This document shows, piece by piece, positions 24,767-33,123 of a stretch of DNA of 64,000 bases. The notes under the pieces were generated by a model. It ran no database searches, was not told the DNA's origin, and saw only the letters and a program-made list of their open reading frames with translations. Both the position numbers and the translations under genes were made by a program. Origin of the DNA: ZC4RG30 sp039932715 (GTDB lineage: Bacteria > Pseudomonadota > Gammaproteobacteria > Steroidobacterales > Steroidobacteraceae); contig JBDTPN010000011.1 of NCBI GenBank assembly GCA_039932715.1, positions 1-64,000 of the forward strand, in the 5' to 3' direction. Numbering within the stretch: position 1 is the first letter of the stretch; each line of letters begins with the position of its first letter.

Positions 24767-25905
24767 TGGTCGTGGGGTTGCGGCGGCGCGCCATACACCT
24801 GGCTCCACGCCTGCACGCCACCGGCCAGATTCACCGCTGAGCGACCTTGTGCCGCGAGGAACCGACACGCAGCCATGCTGCGACCGCCGGAGGCGCAGAT
24901 GAATACGGGCGTGCTATCCGGCGCAAGCTCGCCCAGGTGCTGCGGCAGCGTTGCCAATGGGATGTGAATTGAACCGGGCAGCCTTCCTGCCTCCCATTCA
25001 TGCGGCTCGCGCACATCGACCAGCAGCAGCGATTCCCCGCCCGGATTTTTCAATGCATCAGCCAGCTGCGTGGGTGTGAATTCCGAAATCGACACGCTGG
25101 TTTCTGGCACGGGCATCTCCTCATGAAAGCGGACACTGGTGATCGTGGGATGCGTGCCACAAACAGCACAGTCGTCGCGACGCTGGAAGCGAAATTCCTG
25201 GAACGAGAGCGAAAGCGCATCGTAGACAAGCAGCCGACCCACCAGCGGTTCGCCAATACCCAGCAATAACTTGATGACTTCCGTTGCCTGCAGGCTGCCC
25301 ATCACGCCGGGCAATACTCCGAGCACGCCCGCTTCAGCGCAGTTGGGCACCAGCCCCTCGGAACTGTGTGCATACAGGCAGCGATAGCAGGGACCCGCAT
25401 CCGGCACGTAGGTCATTGCCTGGCCTTCGAAGCGATGGATTGCGGCGCTGACCAGTGGTTTGTGCAGCAACACGCACGCATCGTTGATCAGGTAGCGTAC
25501 CGACAGGCGATCCGTGCCATCGACGACCACGTCGTAATCGCGGAACAGCGCCTCGACATTTGACGCATCCAGCTTGACGCTGTGGGCCACCACATTGATG
25601 CCCGGATTCAACGCCGCCAGATGCGTCCTGGCAGTCGCGGCCTTGCCCTTTCCGACTTCCCCAGTGGTGAACAACACCTGGCGCTGCAGGTTGCTCAGTT
25701 CTACGGTGTCGTGGTCCACGAGGCCCAGGGTGCCGATGCCAGCAGCCGCCAGGTACAACGCGGCTGGCGAACCGAGGCCACCTGCGCCAATGACCAATAC
25801 CGACGCCGCCGCGAGGCGCTGCTGGCCGGCAAGACCAATCTCCGGCAGCGCCAGATGTCGTGCATAACGTTGCCGGTCACCGGCGTCGAGGGTCTGGGGC
25901 TGCAT
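24763..25905 (-). CDS. moeB: Molybdopterin-synthase adenylyltransferase with C-terminal rhodanese domain
   Basis: E1-like enzyme that adenylates the C-terminal glycine of MoaD (or ThiS-like carriers). The fused rhodanese provides sulfur. The MoeB domain (1 to about 245) has YARHLALPEIG, the nucleotide motif GAGGLGSPAALYLAAAG and two CxxC zinc pairs (CYRC, CAVC). The rhodanese domain (about 270-375) has the active-site loop CASGGRS with Cys and ends with VNLAGGVQAW. The ATG at 25905 gives the typical N-terminus. A TTG at 25941 would add 12 residues. It serves the MoaD domain encoded 18 kb away, or thiamine/cysteine carriers. Confidence 0.92.
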   Translation of the reverse strand: MQPQTLDAGDRQRYARHLALPEIGLAGQQRLAAASVLVIGAGGLGSPAALYLAAAGIGTLGLVDHDTVELSNLQRQVLFTTGEVGKGKAATARTHLAALNPGINVVAHSVKLDASNVEALFRDYDVVVDGTDRLSVRYLINDACVLLHKPLVSAAIHRFEGQAMTYVPDAGPCYRCLYAHSSEGLVPNCAEAGVLGVLPGVMGSLQATEVIKLLLGIGEPLVGRLLVYDALSLSFQEFRFQRRDDCAVCGTHPTITSVRFHEEMPVPETSVSISEFTPTQLADALKNPGGESLLLVDVREPHEWEAGRLPGSIHIPLATLPQHLGELAPDSTPVFICASGGRSMAACRFLAAQGRSAVNLAGGVQAWSQVYGAPPQPHDH

Positions 25906-25967
25906 CTGCGCAGAATCGCTGCCGCTGCACGGGGGTGTCAACCTGTCGCGTGTCAGGTAGCCACCGG

Positions 25968-25996
25968 TGGACAGACAAGGCCGGCTTGCCTAGGCT
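25968..25996 (+). promoter_or_regulatory. Predicted promoter of M16 peptidase gene
   Basis: TGGACA (25968-25973) and TAGGCT (25991-25996) have exactly 17 bases between them. The leader of about 18 bases holds a CAGGAG ribosome site (26008-26013) seven bases before the ATG. Confidence 0.55.
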
Positions 25997-26020
25997 TGGC
26001 GGCTCCCCAGGAGCCCTCAA

Positions 26021-28777
26021 ATGAACCCACTCAATCGCGCCCTGATCCTGTTGACGGCAGTTGTCGCGTTGCCCGTGCTGGCCGCGCAGCCCATGCCTGT
26101 GATGCCGCACCTGACGTTCGAGAAATACAAGCTGGCCAACGGGCTTGAAGTCATCCTGATGGAGGACAAGCGCCTGCCGCTGGTGACCGTCAACACCTGG
26201 TATCACGTCAGCCCCGTTGAGGAGAAGGCCGGCCGCACGGGCTTCGCGCACCTGTTCGAGCACATGATGTTCCAGGGATCCAAGAACGTGCCTGGCGACG
26301 ACTACATACAGCTGATCGAGCAGGCCGGTGGCGAGCTCAATGGCACCACGAACTTCGATCGCACCAACTATTTCCAGACCGTGCCCTCAAACCAGCTGGA
26401 GCTGGTGATGTGGATGGAAAGCGATCGCATGGGGTTCCTGCTTGAGGACCTCGACCAGGCCAAGTTGACCAACCAGCAGGACGTGGTGCGCAACGAAAGG
26501 CGTCAATCCCACGAGAACACTCCCTACGGGATGCTGGACGAGGAGGTTTTCCACACGTTGTTCCCTCGCAACCATCCATATTATTCGTACATCATCGGTT
26601 CGCACGCTGACATCGAGTCCGCGCAGCTGGCAGACGTCCGGGGATTTTTCCGTGACTACTACACCCCCAACAACGCCACCATGGTCATCGCCGGGGATTT
26701 CGACAAGGCCCGCACCAAGGCGCTGGTAGAAAAATATTTTGGCCCGCTGTCCGCTGGCAAACCGGTGGCCAAGCCGACCGTAGTGACCCCGCCCATCACC
26801 TCTGAACGTCGCAAGGTGGTCACGGACAAGGTGGAACTGCCGCGCGTCTCCATGGCCTGGCTCACGCCTGCGGCCTACAAGCCCGGCGACGCCGAGGCGG
26901 ATTTGCTGGGCGACATACTGGGCGGTGGAAAGGCCAGTCGCCTTTACCAGAAGCTGGTCTACGATCAGCAGATTGCCCAGGATGTTTCCGTGGGGCAGTC
27001 CTCGATGATGCTGCAGTCGGTATTCCAGATTGAAGTCACGGCGCGCCCGGGCGTGAAGCCGGAACAGATCGAGAAGGCCGTTGATGCCGAGCTGGCCTTG
27101 CTGCGCGAGAAGGGCCCCACGCAGGCAGAAGTGGAACGGGCGCGCAATCGCATGTTTTCCGCAATCATCCAGGGACTTGAGACAACGGCTGGTGTCGCGG
27201 ACCAGCTCAATCGCTATAACCAGTTCGTGGGTACGCCGGACTACCTGCAGCAGGATGTGTCGCGCTACGCCAAGCTGACACCGGAGCTGCTGCGCAAGGC
27301 TGCGATAAGCCTGTTGCCGCCGCATGCTCGCGCCGTGCTCTATTGCGTACCTGGCGAGAAGGTCATCAACGACGTTCCCCGCAGCACGCCTCCCGCCAAT
27401 TCCCCCGAGCCGCAGAAGACCGCCAAGGACTGGCGCGCCACGCAACCGCCACCCGGACCGGTGCGTCCGCTACAGCTGCCGGTGCCCACGCAGTTCACAC
27501 TGGCCAATGGCCTCAAGGTGATGCTGTTCGAACAGCATCGCCTGCCACTGGTGTCGGCCAACCTCGTGGTGCTGGCCGGTAGTGACCGCAATCCGGTTGC
27601 GCGTCCGGGGCTGGCCAGCTTTACGGCCGACGTGATGGACGAGGGGACGAAAACGCGCAGCACCCGCCAGATTGCCGAGGAACTGGCCACGATGGGCGCA
27701 TCCATTGGCAGCGGCTCGACCACAGATTATTCAAGTGTGTCACTGCGCTCACTCAAGACCACTGCTGACAGCGCTTTCGACATACTGGCCGATATTGTCC
27801 AGCACCCGGCGTTCGCATCGCAGGAAATCGAGCGTGTGCGTTCCAGTCGCAAGACACAGCTGCTGCAGCAGAATGACAGTCCCGATGCGCTGGCCAGAAG
27901 CGCGTTGTACGAAGCCCTTTATGGCAAACAGAATCCCTACGGCTACATCGAACTTGGGACGGCCCAGGCAAACTCCGGCATTACGCGCGATGAGCTGGTG
28001 AATTTCTGGACCCAGGGCTATGCGCCGGGCAACTCGGCCCTGATAGTGGCCGGTGACGTAACCGAGGCTGAACTGCGCGATATGGCCACCCGCCACTTCG
28101 GAAGCTGGAGTGGCACGGCCAGCCCGGCCCCTGCGCCGACTGTGCCGCAGAAGATCAGCGCCCGCACTATCGTGATTGATCACGGCGCTGCGCCTCAGAC
28201 GGCGCTGCGTATCGGGGGAATCGGTGCGGCGCGCTCGTCGCCGGACTATGTGCCGCTGATTGTCATGAATGGAGCATTGGGCGGCCTGTTCTCCAGTCGC
28301 ATCAATCTCAACCTGCGTGAGAAGAACGGCTACTCCTACGGCGTAGGCTCCAGCTTCGGGTTCCGTCGCGGCGTGGGTCCTTATGCCGTCATTGGCAGCG
28401 TGCGCACGGATGCCACTGCGCCTGCCGTGAAGGAGATCTTCACCGAGGTCGGGCGTATGCGCGATGAAGCATTGAGCGCGCAAGAGCTGGGCTTGTCGCG
28501 TTCGGCATTCTCCCTTTCGCTTCCAGCCGAGTTCGAAACCAATGCCAGTGTCGCCGCCAGTGGCAGCGCGCTGTTTGTCTACGGCTTGCCGCTGGACTAC
28601 TTCAATTCACTGCCGGCAAAGATCAACGCGGTATCCGGGGCAGACGTGCAGCGGGTTGCGCGGCAATACCTGCACCCCGACGAAATGATCACGGTTGCCG
28701 TGGGCGATAAGTCGAAAATCGAGCAGCCGTTACGCGATCTCAAACAGTCGCCCGTCGAGATTCGTGCAGCCGACTGA
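26021..28777 (+). CDS. Exported M16 zinc peptidase, two-module (pitrilysin-like)
   Basis: A 918-residue periplasmic peptidase with a signal peptide (LILLTAVVALPVLA). The first M16 module carries the inverted zinc motif HLFEH (77-81) and the third ligand Glu about 78 residues on (VRNER). The second module (from about 490) has no HxxEH: the equivalent place reads LASFTADVMDEG, so it is the usual inactive partner that closes the chamber. M16 enzymes degrade short peptides. Pqq-linked peptidases such as PqqF belong here too, but PqqF is usually cytoplasmic and no pqq genes are visible. It has its own promoter and good ribosome site. Confidence 0.93.
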   Translation: MNPLNRALILLTAVVALPVLAAQPMPVMPHLTFEKYKLANGLEVILMEDKRLPLVTVNTWYHVSPVEEKAGRTGFAHLFEHMMFQGSKNVPGDDYIQLIEQAGGELNGTTNFDRTNYFQTVPSNQLELVMWMESDRMGFLLEDLDQAKLTNQQDVVRNERRQSHENTPYGMLDEEVFHTLFPRNHPYYSYIIGSHADIESAQLADVRGFFRDYYTPNNATMVIAGDFDKARTKALVEKYFGPLSAGKPVAKPTVVTPPITSERRKVVTDKVELPRVSMAWLTPAAYKPGDAEADLLGDILGGGKASRLYQKLVYDQQIAQDVSVGQSSMMLQSVFQIEVTARPGVKPEQIEKAVDAELALLREKGPTQAEVERARNRMFSAIIQGLETTAGVADQLNRYNQFVGTPDYLQQDVSRYAKLTPELLRKAAISLLPPHARAVLYCVPGEKVINDVPRSTPPANSPEPQKTAKDWRATQPPPGPVRPLQLPVPTQFTLANGLKVMLFEQHRLPLVSANLVVLAGSDRNPVARPGLASFTADVMDEGTKTRSTRQIAEELATMGASIGSGSTTDYSSVSLRSLKTTADSAFDILADIVQHPAFASQEIERVRSSRKTQLLQQNDSPDALARSALYEALYGKQNPYGYIELGTAQANSGITRDELVNFWTQGYAPGNSALIVAGDVTEAELRDMATRHFGSWSGTASPAPAPTVPQKISARTIVIDHGAAPQTALRIGGIGAARSSPDYVPLIVMNGALGGLFSSRINLNLREKNGYSYGVGSSFGFRRGVGPYAVIGSVRTDATAPAVKEIFTEVGRMRDEALSAQELGLSRSAFSLSLPAEFETNASVAASGSALFVYGLPLDYFNSLPAKINAVSGADVQRVARQYLHPDEMITVAVGDKSKIEQPLRDLKQSPVEIRAAD

Positions 28778-29498
28778 TCCCCAACCCGCGCGCGCCGGCA
28801 CGCGCCGCCTCGATAGACGCGTGGCGCTGGTAACAGGCGGCGGCTCCGGCGCGGGAGCGGCCGTGGCGCGTCGCTGCGCCGCCCAGGGTGCCTGCGTGGT
28901 CGTGGCGGACATTGACTACGCGCTGGCGGGCGAGGTGGCGGCCAGCATTCGCGGCGCCAAGGGGCAGGCGTTGGCGCATCGCTGCGACGTGGCATCAGGG
29001 GACCAGGTGCGCGACCTGATCGATCGCGCCGTGCGCGAATTCGGCGGACTGGACCTGGTGTTCAACATTGCCGGCCCGTGGCTGGACAATGATCCCCTCG
29101 AACACTGGGCGCGCATCGCCAGCGTCAACCTGTTGGGCACTTTGCAGGTCACCAGGCAATCGCTGGAGATATTGAAGCAGCGCGGGGGGTCCATCGTGAA
29201 TGTGGCAGCGGACTGCGGGCTGGGATTCGGCGCCGGCGACCGTCCTGCCTACAGCGCTGCCAAGGCGGGCGTCATGCGGCTGACCGCGGCGCTGCGCGAC
29301 TGGCATCGCGATCACAAGGTACGCGTCAACTGCATCGTGCCCGATGCCATCGACTCCGCGGATGATTTCGCCGAAGCGGTGCTGGAACTGGCATTGCGTG
29401 AAGACTTCGCGGGCCGTGTGGTGCTTTACCGTACCGGCAAGCCCACCGAGCTCATCGAGTATGGCGACCCGGGCTATCGGCAAGTGGAAGCCTGCTGA
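28764..29498 (+). CDS. Short-chain dehydrogenase/reductase, catalytic serine apparently replaced
   Basis: A Rossmann-fold protein of 244 residues. It has the NAD(P) motif TGGGSGAGAAVAR, NIAG, and the catalytic YSAAK pair (Tyr and Lys). The usual serine position in the strand before it reads NVAADCG, so the catalytic Ser seems to be Ala or Asp. The start is a GTG at 28764 inside the 3' end of the M16 gene (14-base overlap). A GTG at 28821 is also possible. It begins a three-gene run with mmsA and the FMN oxidase. The substrate is unknown, and activity may differ from classical members. Confidence 0.75.
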   Translation: MQPTDPQPARAGTRRLDRRVALVTGGGSGAGAAVARRCAAQGACVVVADIDYALAGEVAASIRGAKGQALAHRCDVASGDQVRDLIDRAVREFGGLDLVFNIAGPWLDNDPLEHWARIASVNLLGTLQVTRQSLEILKQRGGSIVNVAADCGLGFGAGDRPAYSAAKAGVMRLTAALRDWHRDHKVRVNCIVPDAIDSADDFAEAVLELALREDFAGRVVLYRTGKPTELIEYGDPGYRQVEAC

Positions 29499-29500
29499 TC

Positions 29501-30994
29501 ATGAACATCGGTCACCACATTGACGGCCAGGGGACACAGGGCGCGCCTGGCCAACGCTTTGCAGACGTCTTCAATCCCGCGACGGGGCAAGTCAGCGGCC
29601 GGGTGTCGCTGGCAGGCGCGTCTGAAGTCCATGGGGCTGTAGCTGCCGCAACGCGGGCATTTCCTGCATGGTCCAACACCCCGTCATTGCGGCGCGCACA
29701 CATACTGTTCCGGTTCCGCGAACTACTGATGCAGCGGGGCGCCGATCTGGCCGCGGCAATAACGCGTGAGCATGGCAAAGTGCTTGCCGATGCCCAGGGC
29801 GAGGTAACCCGGGGAATCGAGATCGTGGAGTTCGCCTGCGGCGTTCCGCGTCTGCTCTCAGGCGTTCACTCGGACAATGTGGGTGGCGGAATTGATAACT
29901 GGAGTCTGCGCCAGCCACTGGGCGTGGCCGTGGGCATCACTCCGTTCAATTTTCCCGCGATGGTGCCGATGTGGATGTTTCCCCTGGCCATAGCCTGCGG
30001 CAACACCTTTGTGCTCAAGCCCTCGGAACGCGATCCTTCGCCAAGCCTGATGCTGGCCCAGTTGCTGCGCGAAGCCGGCTTGCCGGATGGAGTGTTCAAT
30101 GTTGTCCAGGGTGACCGCGAAGCCGTCGATGAATTGCTTGCGCATCCGCACGTGCAGGCGGTTTCCTTCGTGGGATCCACGTCGGTGGCAAGACACGTCC
30201 ACCTGACCGCCTCGCAGCAGGGAAAGCGTGTACAGGCCCTGGGAAGCGCCAAGAACCACATGGTGGTAATGCCTGACGCAGACCTCGAGTTGGCAGCCGA
30301 TGCGCTGGTGGGCGCAGCGTATGGATCGGCCGGTGAGCGGTGCATGGCGATTTCCATGGCCATCGCGGTGGGCGATACGGCCGATCGACTGGTGCCAATG
30401 ATGGCGGCGCGCGCGCAGGCACTGTGCATAGGCGACGGGGCGGATCCGCGATCGCAGATGGGACCGTTGGTGAATGCGGCCCATCGGCAAAGAGTGGAGT
30501 CCTGCATTGACCAGGGCGTTGCCGAAGGGGCGCGGCTGGTGGTGGATGGCCGCGGCCACAAGGTCAGTGGATTCGAAAACGGATTCTTTACCGGGGCGAC
30601 CCTTTTCGACCATGTACACGAAAATCATGTCATCTATCGCGACGAGATTTTCGGGCCCGTGCTGGGTGTGATGCGCGTGCCCGACCTGGCCGCTGCCGTA
30701 CGCCTGATCAATGAGCATCCCTTCAGCAACGGTGCCGTGTGCTTTACGGCAGACGGCGCCACCGCGAGGGCGTTTTCGCGCAGCGTGCAGGTGGGAATGG
30801 TGGGCATCAATGTGCCCATTCCGGTGCCCATGGCCTGGCATTCGTTCGGTGGCTGGAAGAACTCGCTGTTCGGCGATCATCATGCCTATGGGGATGAGGC
30901 ACTGCGCTTTTACACCCGCTACAAGAGCGTCATGCAGCGCTGGCCGGACGGAGCGGGGCGGGGTGCGGAATTCACCATGCCGGTGAATCAATAA
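29501..30994 (+). CDS. mmsA: CoA-acylating methylmalonate-semialdehyde dehydrogenase
   Basis: A 497-residue aldehyde dehydrogenase of the MmsA group, which oxidises methylmalonate or malonate semialdehyde to propionyl- or acetyl-CoA with NAD and CoA, without added ATP. Hallmarks are GITPFNFPAMVPMWMFP, the nucleotide-binding GSTSVARHV, the QALGSAKNHMVVMPDAD stretch typical of MMSDH, and the catalytic cysteine in GERCMAISMA. The start is three bases after the SDR stop, and its stop shares one base with the next gene. Normally it works in valine, inositol or beta-alanine breakdown. None of those genes are here. Confidence 0.88.
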   Translation: MNIGHHIDGQGTQGAPGQRFADVFNPATGQVSGRVSLAGASEVHGAVAAATRAFPAWSNTPSLRRAHILFRFRELLMQRGADLAAAITREHGKVLADAQGEVTRGIEIVEFACGVPRLLSGVHSDNVGGGIDNWSLRQPLGVAVGITPFNFPAMVPMWMFPLAIACGNTFVLKPSERDPSPSLMLAQLLREAGLPDGVFNVVQGDREAVDELLAHPHVQAVSFVGSTSVARHVHLTASQQGKRVQALGSAKNHMVVMPDADLELAADALVGAAYGSAGERCMAISMAIAVGDTADRLVPMMAARAQALCIGDGADPRSQMGPLVNAAHRQRVESCIDQGVAEGARLVVDGRGHKVSGFENGFFTGATLFDHVHENHVIYRDEIFGPVLGVMRVPDLAAAVRLINEHPFSNGAVCFTADGATARAFSRSVQVGMVGINVPIPVPMAWHSFGGWKNSLFGDHHAYGDEALRFYTRYKSVMQRWPDGAGRGAEFTMPVNQ

Positions 30995-32142
30995 TGCAGG
31001 TGATCAACAGTATTGCGGATTTGCGCGAGATCGCGCGGCGGCGTATTCCGCGCAGCATTTTCGAATATGTGGATCGCGGTTCCTACGACGAGCTGACGCT
31101 GGCGCGCAATCGCAGCGACTTTGACGCGCTGCTGCTGCGGCAGCGGGTGCTCATTGACGTGGCGCAGCAGAACCTGTCCAAGCCCATACTGGGTGCGCCG
31201 TCTTCCATGCCGCTGGTCATCGGGCCGACTGGCAGCGCCGGGCTGGTGCATCGCGATGGCGAAATTGTAACGGCGCAGGCGGCCGAAGCCTTCGGCATCC
31301 CGTTCTGCCTCAGCACGGTGTCCATCTGTTCCATTGAGGATGTGCGCGCGGCAACCAGGGCCCCGTTCTGGTTCCAGCTCTACGTGATGAAGGATCGCGG
31401 ATACACCGCTTCGCTGATCGACCGCGCCGAAGCCGCCGGTTGCCCGGTGCTGATGATGACCGTGGATATCCCCGTGTCCGGGCTGCGTCGTCGCGATGCC
31501 AAGAACGGCATGTCCATTCCGCCACGACTGACGCTGCGCAATGCGCTGGACATTGCCACCAAGCCGAGCTGGGCGCTGGGCGTGCTGCGCGGCAAGCGCC
31601 GCACGTTTGGCAACCTCACGCGCGTTGCCGCTGGCATGGGCACGGCGACATTGGCCCAGTGGATCAGCACGCAGTTTGACGCCTCGGTGACGTGGAAAGA
31701 CCTCGAGGATGTGCGCCGCCGCTGGAAGGGCAAGCTCATCGTCAAGGGCGTGACGGATCCCGAAGATGCACGACGCGTGGTGGACCTGGGTGCCGAAGCA
31801 CTGGTGGTTTCAAATCACGGTGGCCGGCAACTCGACGGCAGCAGTTCAACCATTGCCGCGCTGCCGCGCGTGGTCGAGGCCGTACAGGGTCGATGCGAAG
31901 TGCTGCTGGATGGTGGCATCCGCAGCGGGCAGGACATCCTCAAGGCGCTGGCAATGGGCGCATCGTCAACCCTGACCGGCCGCGCGTTTCTCTATGGGCT
32001 GGGCGCCATGGGTGGTCCCGGCGTTACCTCGGCACTGCAGATCATGAGCCGGGAATTGCAGGTCAGCCTGGCGCTGACCGGCTGCAACGATGTGCGCGAC
32101 GTCAGCCGCGCCATCCTCATCGATCAGGCCGTTCAGCCGTAG
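30994..32142 (+). CDS. FMN-dependent alpha-hydroxy-acid oxidase/dehydrogenase (LldD-like)
   Basis: A 382-residue TIM-barrel flavoprotein of the L-lactate dehydrogenase/glycolate oxidase/mandelate dehydrogenase family. It has the N-terminal ARRRIPRSIFEYVDRGSYDE, FMN-contact GPTGSAGLVHRDGE, LSTVSICSIEDV, WFQLYVMKDRG, and the catalytic-histidine motif SNHGGRQLDG followed by DGGIRSGQDILKALAMGA. These enzymes turn 2-hydroxy acids into 2-oxo acids and feed electrons to quinone or oxygen. The substrate cannot be told from these motifs. It ends a three-gene run and its 3' end overlaps the convergent stress-protein gene by 10 bases. Confidence 0.88.
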   Translation: MQVINSIADLREIARRRIPRSIFEYVDRGSYDELTLARNRSDFDALLLRQRVLIDVAQQNLSKPILGAPSSMPLVIGPTGSAGLVHRDGEIVTAQAAEAFGIPFCLSTVSICSIEDVRAATRAPFWFQLYVMKDRGYTASLIDRAEAAGCPVLMMTVDIPVSGLRRRDAKNGMSIPPRLTLRNALDIATKPSWALGVLRGKRRTFGNLTRVAAGMGTATLAQWISTQFDASVTWKDLEDVRRRWKGKLIVKGVTDPEDARRVVDLGAEALVVSNHGGRQLDGSSSTIAALPRVVEAVQGRCEVLLDGGIRSGQDILKALAMGASSTLTGRAFLYGLGAMGGPGVTSALQIMSRELQVSLALTGCNDVRDVSRAILIDQAVQP

Positions 32143-33113
32143 GACGGAGTCGCTACCAGCTGCACGCCGCGCGTGTTTTTGGCCACCTTGCTCTTGAAGT
32201 TGGCAGGCTTGAGCACCAGCACGTCGCAGGTCAGTGCGTCCAGCACCTGTTCGGCGACATTTCCGATCACCAGTCGCCGCAGCCCTGATCGCGATACCGC
32301 GCCCATGACAACGATTGCCGCGCGATATTTTTTCGCCACCCGCGGCACCACAACCGCAGGTTGTCCACCGACCAGGTGGCGTCGGGCGGCGGGAATGTCG
32401 CGACCTGCAAGCTCCTTTATGAAAGTCTTGCGCACCCCGGCTTCCATTTGCTTCTCGACACGCTGGCTGATGTCCGCCGGCATCAAGCCTATGGTGTCCA
32501 TTGGTAGTATGACGTTGGGAAATGCATGCACGGCATGCAGCTTGCCCCCGAGTGCGGTTGCCAGTGTCTGGCTTTCATCGAGTATGTCGACATCGAGCCC
32601 CGCTGGCTTGGCGAAGGCGTGCACCGGATCAATGGCGGCCAATATCACCGGCCGCGTCCACGGCTGCGCGCGCTTGATCAGCAGCACCGGCACCGGACTG
32701 CGCCGCAGCAGCTCCCAGTCATTGAAGCGCAGCAGCCACGGCAACACATGGCGCGCGGCATGGCGTTCCGCGACGATCAGACCCGCGCCACTGCGCGTGG
32801 CGCGGCGCACCACCGCTTCATAGGCGGGGAAATCCCAGTCGCAGGTAGCGGCCACCGTCAGTCCCTGATCGCGCAGGCGCTGCGCATGCTTCTCCAGTGC
32901 CTTGAGAGTTCGCTGTTTACCCTGCTTCTGCACCTCCGCAATGCTGAGCCCCTCGAGCGCAAACGCATCCACGTACAACGGCGACGTGATCGCATGGAAC
33001 AGTTCCAGCCTGGCACCGGTGGCTTGCGCCAGCCGCGCCGCCTTGCGCAATGCAGGCTGGCTGCGCTGCGTGGGCGATTTGATGGCTACCAGGATCAACT
33101 TGGTTTCAGGCAT
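32133..33113 (-). CDS. Tandem universal stress protein
   Basis: A 326-residue cytoplasmic protein with two UspA domains in tandem (about 5-145 and 155-305), as in UspE. Each has the Rossmann-like beta1 start (LILVAIKSPTQ, VILAAIDPVHAF) and a C-terminal segment. The second ends in VVMGAVSRSGLRRLVIGNVAEQVL, close to the ATP-binding G-x2-G-x9-G-S/T motif but without its usual GS repeat. The ATG at 33113 is preceded by GAAGGCGG. It follows the PQQ dehydrogenase gene by 10 bases and may be read from the same promoter. Its exact stress role is unknown. Confidence 0.88.
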   Translation of the reverse strand: MPETKLILVAIKSPTQRSQPALRKAARLAQATGARLELFHAITSPLYVDAFALEGLSIAEVQKQGKQRTLKALEKHAQRLRDQGLTVAATCDWDFPAYEAVVRRATRSGAGLIVAERHAARHVLPWLLRFNDWELLRRSPVPVLLIKRAQPWTRPVILAAIDPVHAFAKPAGLDVDILDESQTLATALGGKLHAVHAFPNVILPMDTIGLMPADISQRVEKQMEAGVRKTFIKELAGRDIPAARRHLVGGQPAVVVPRVAKKYRAAIVVMGAVSRSGLRRLVIGNVAEQVLDALTCDVLVLKPANFKSKVAKNTRGVQLVATPSYG

Positions 33114-33123
33114 ATGGCCGCCT

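Noticed and set aside
26021..28777. PqqF assignment for the M16 peptidase
   Set aside because: It has a signal peptide and no pqqABCDE genes nearby. A general exported M16 peptidase is the safer call.
29858..30991. 377-residue open frame on the minus strand
   Set aside because: Fully antisense to the well-supported mmsA gene. It has repetitive His/Arg-rich composition and no recognisable motif, as expected of a shadow frame in GC-rich DNA.
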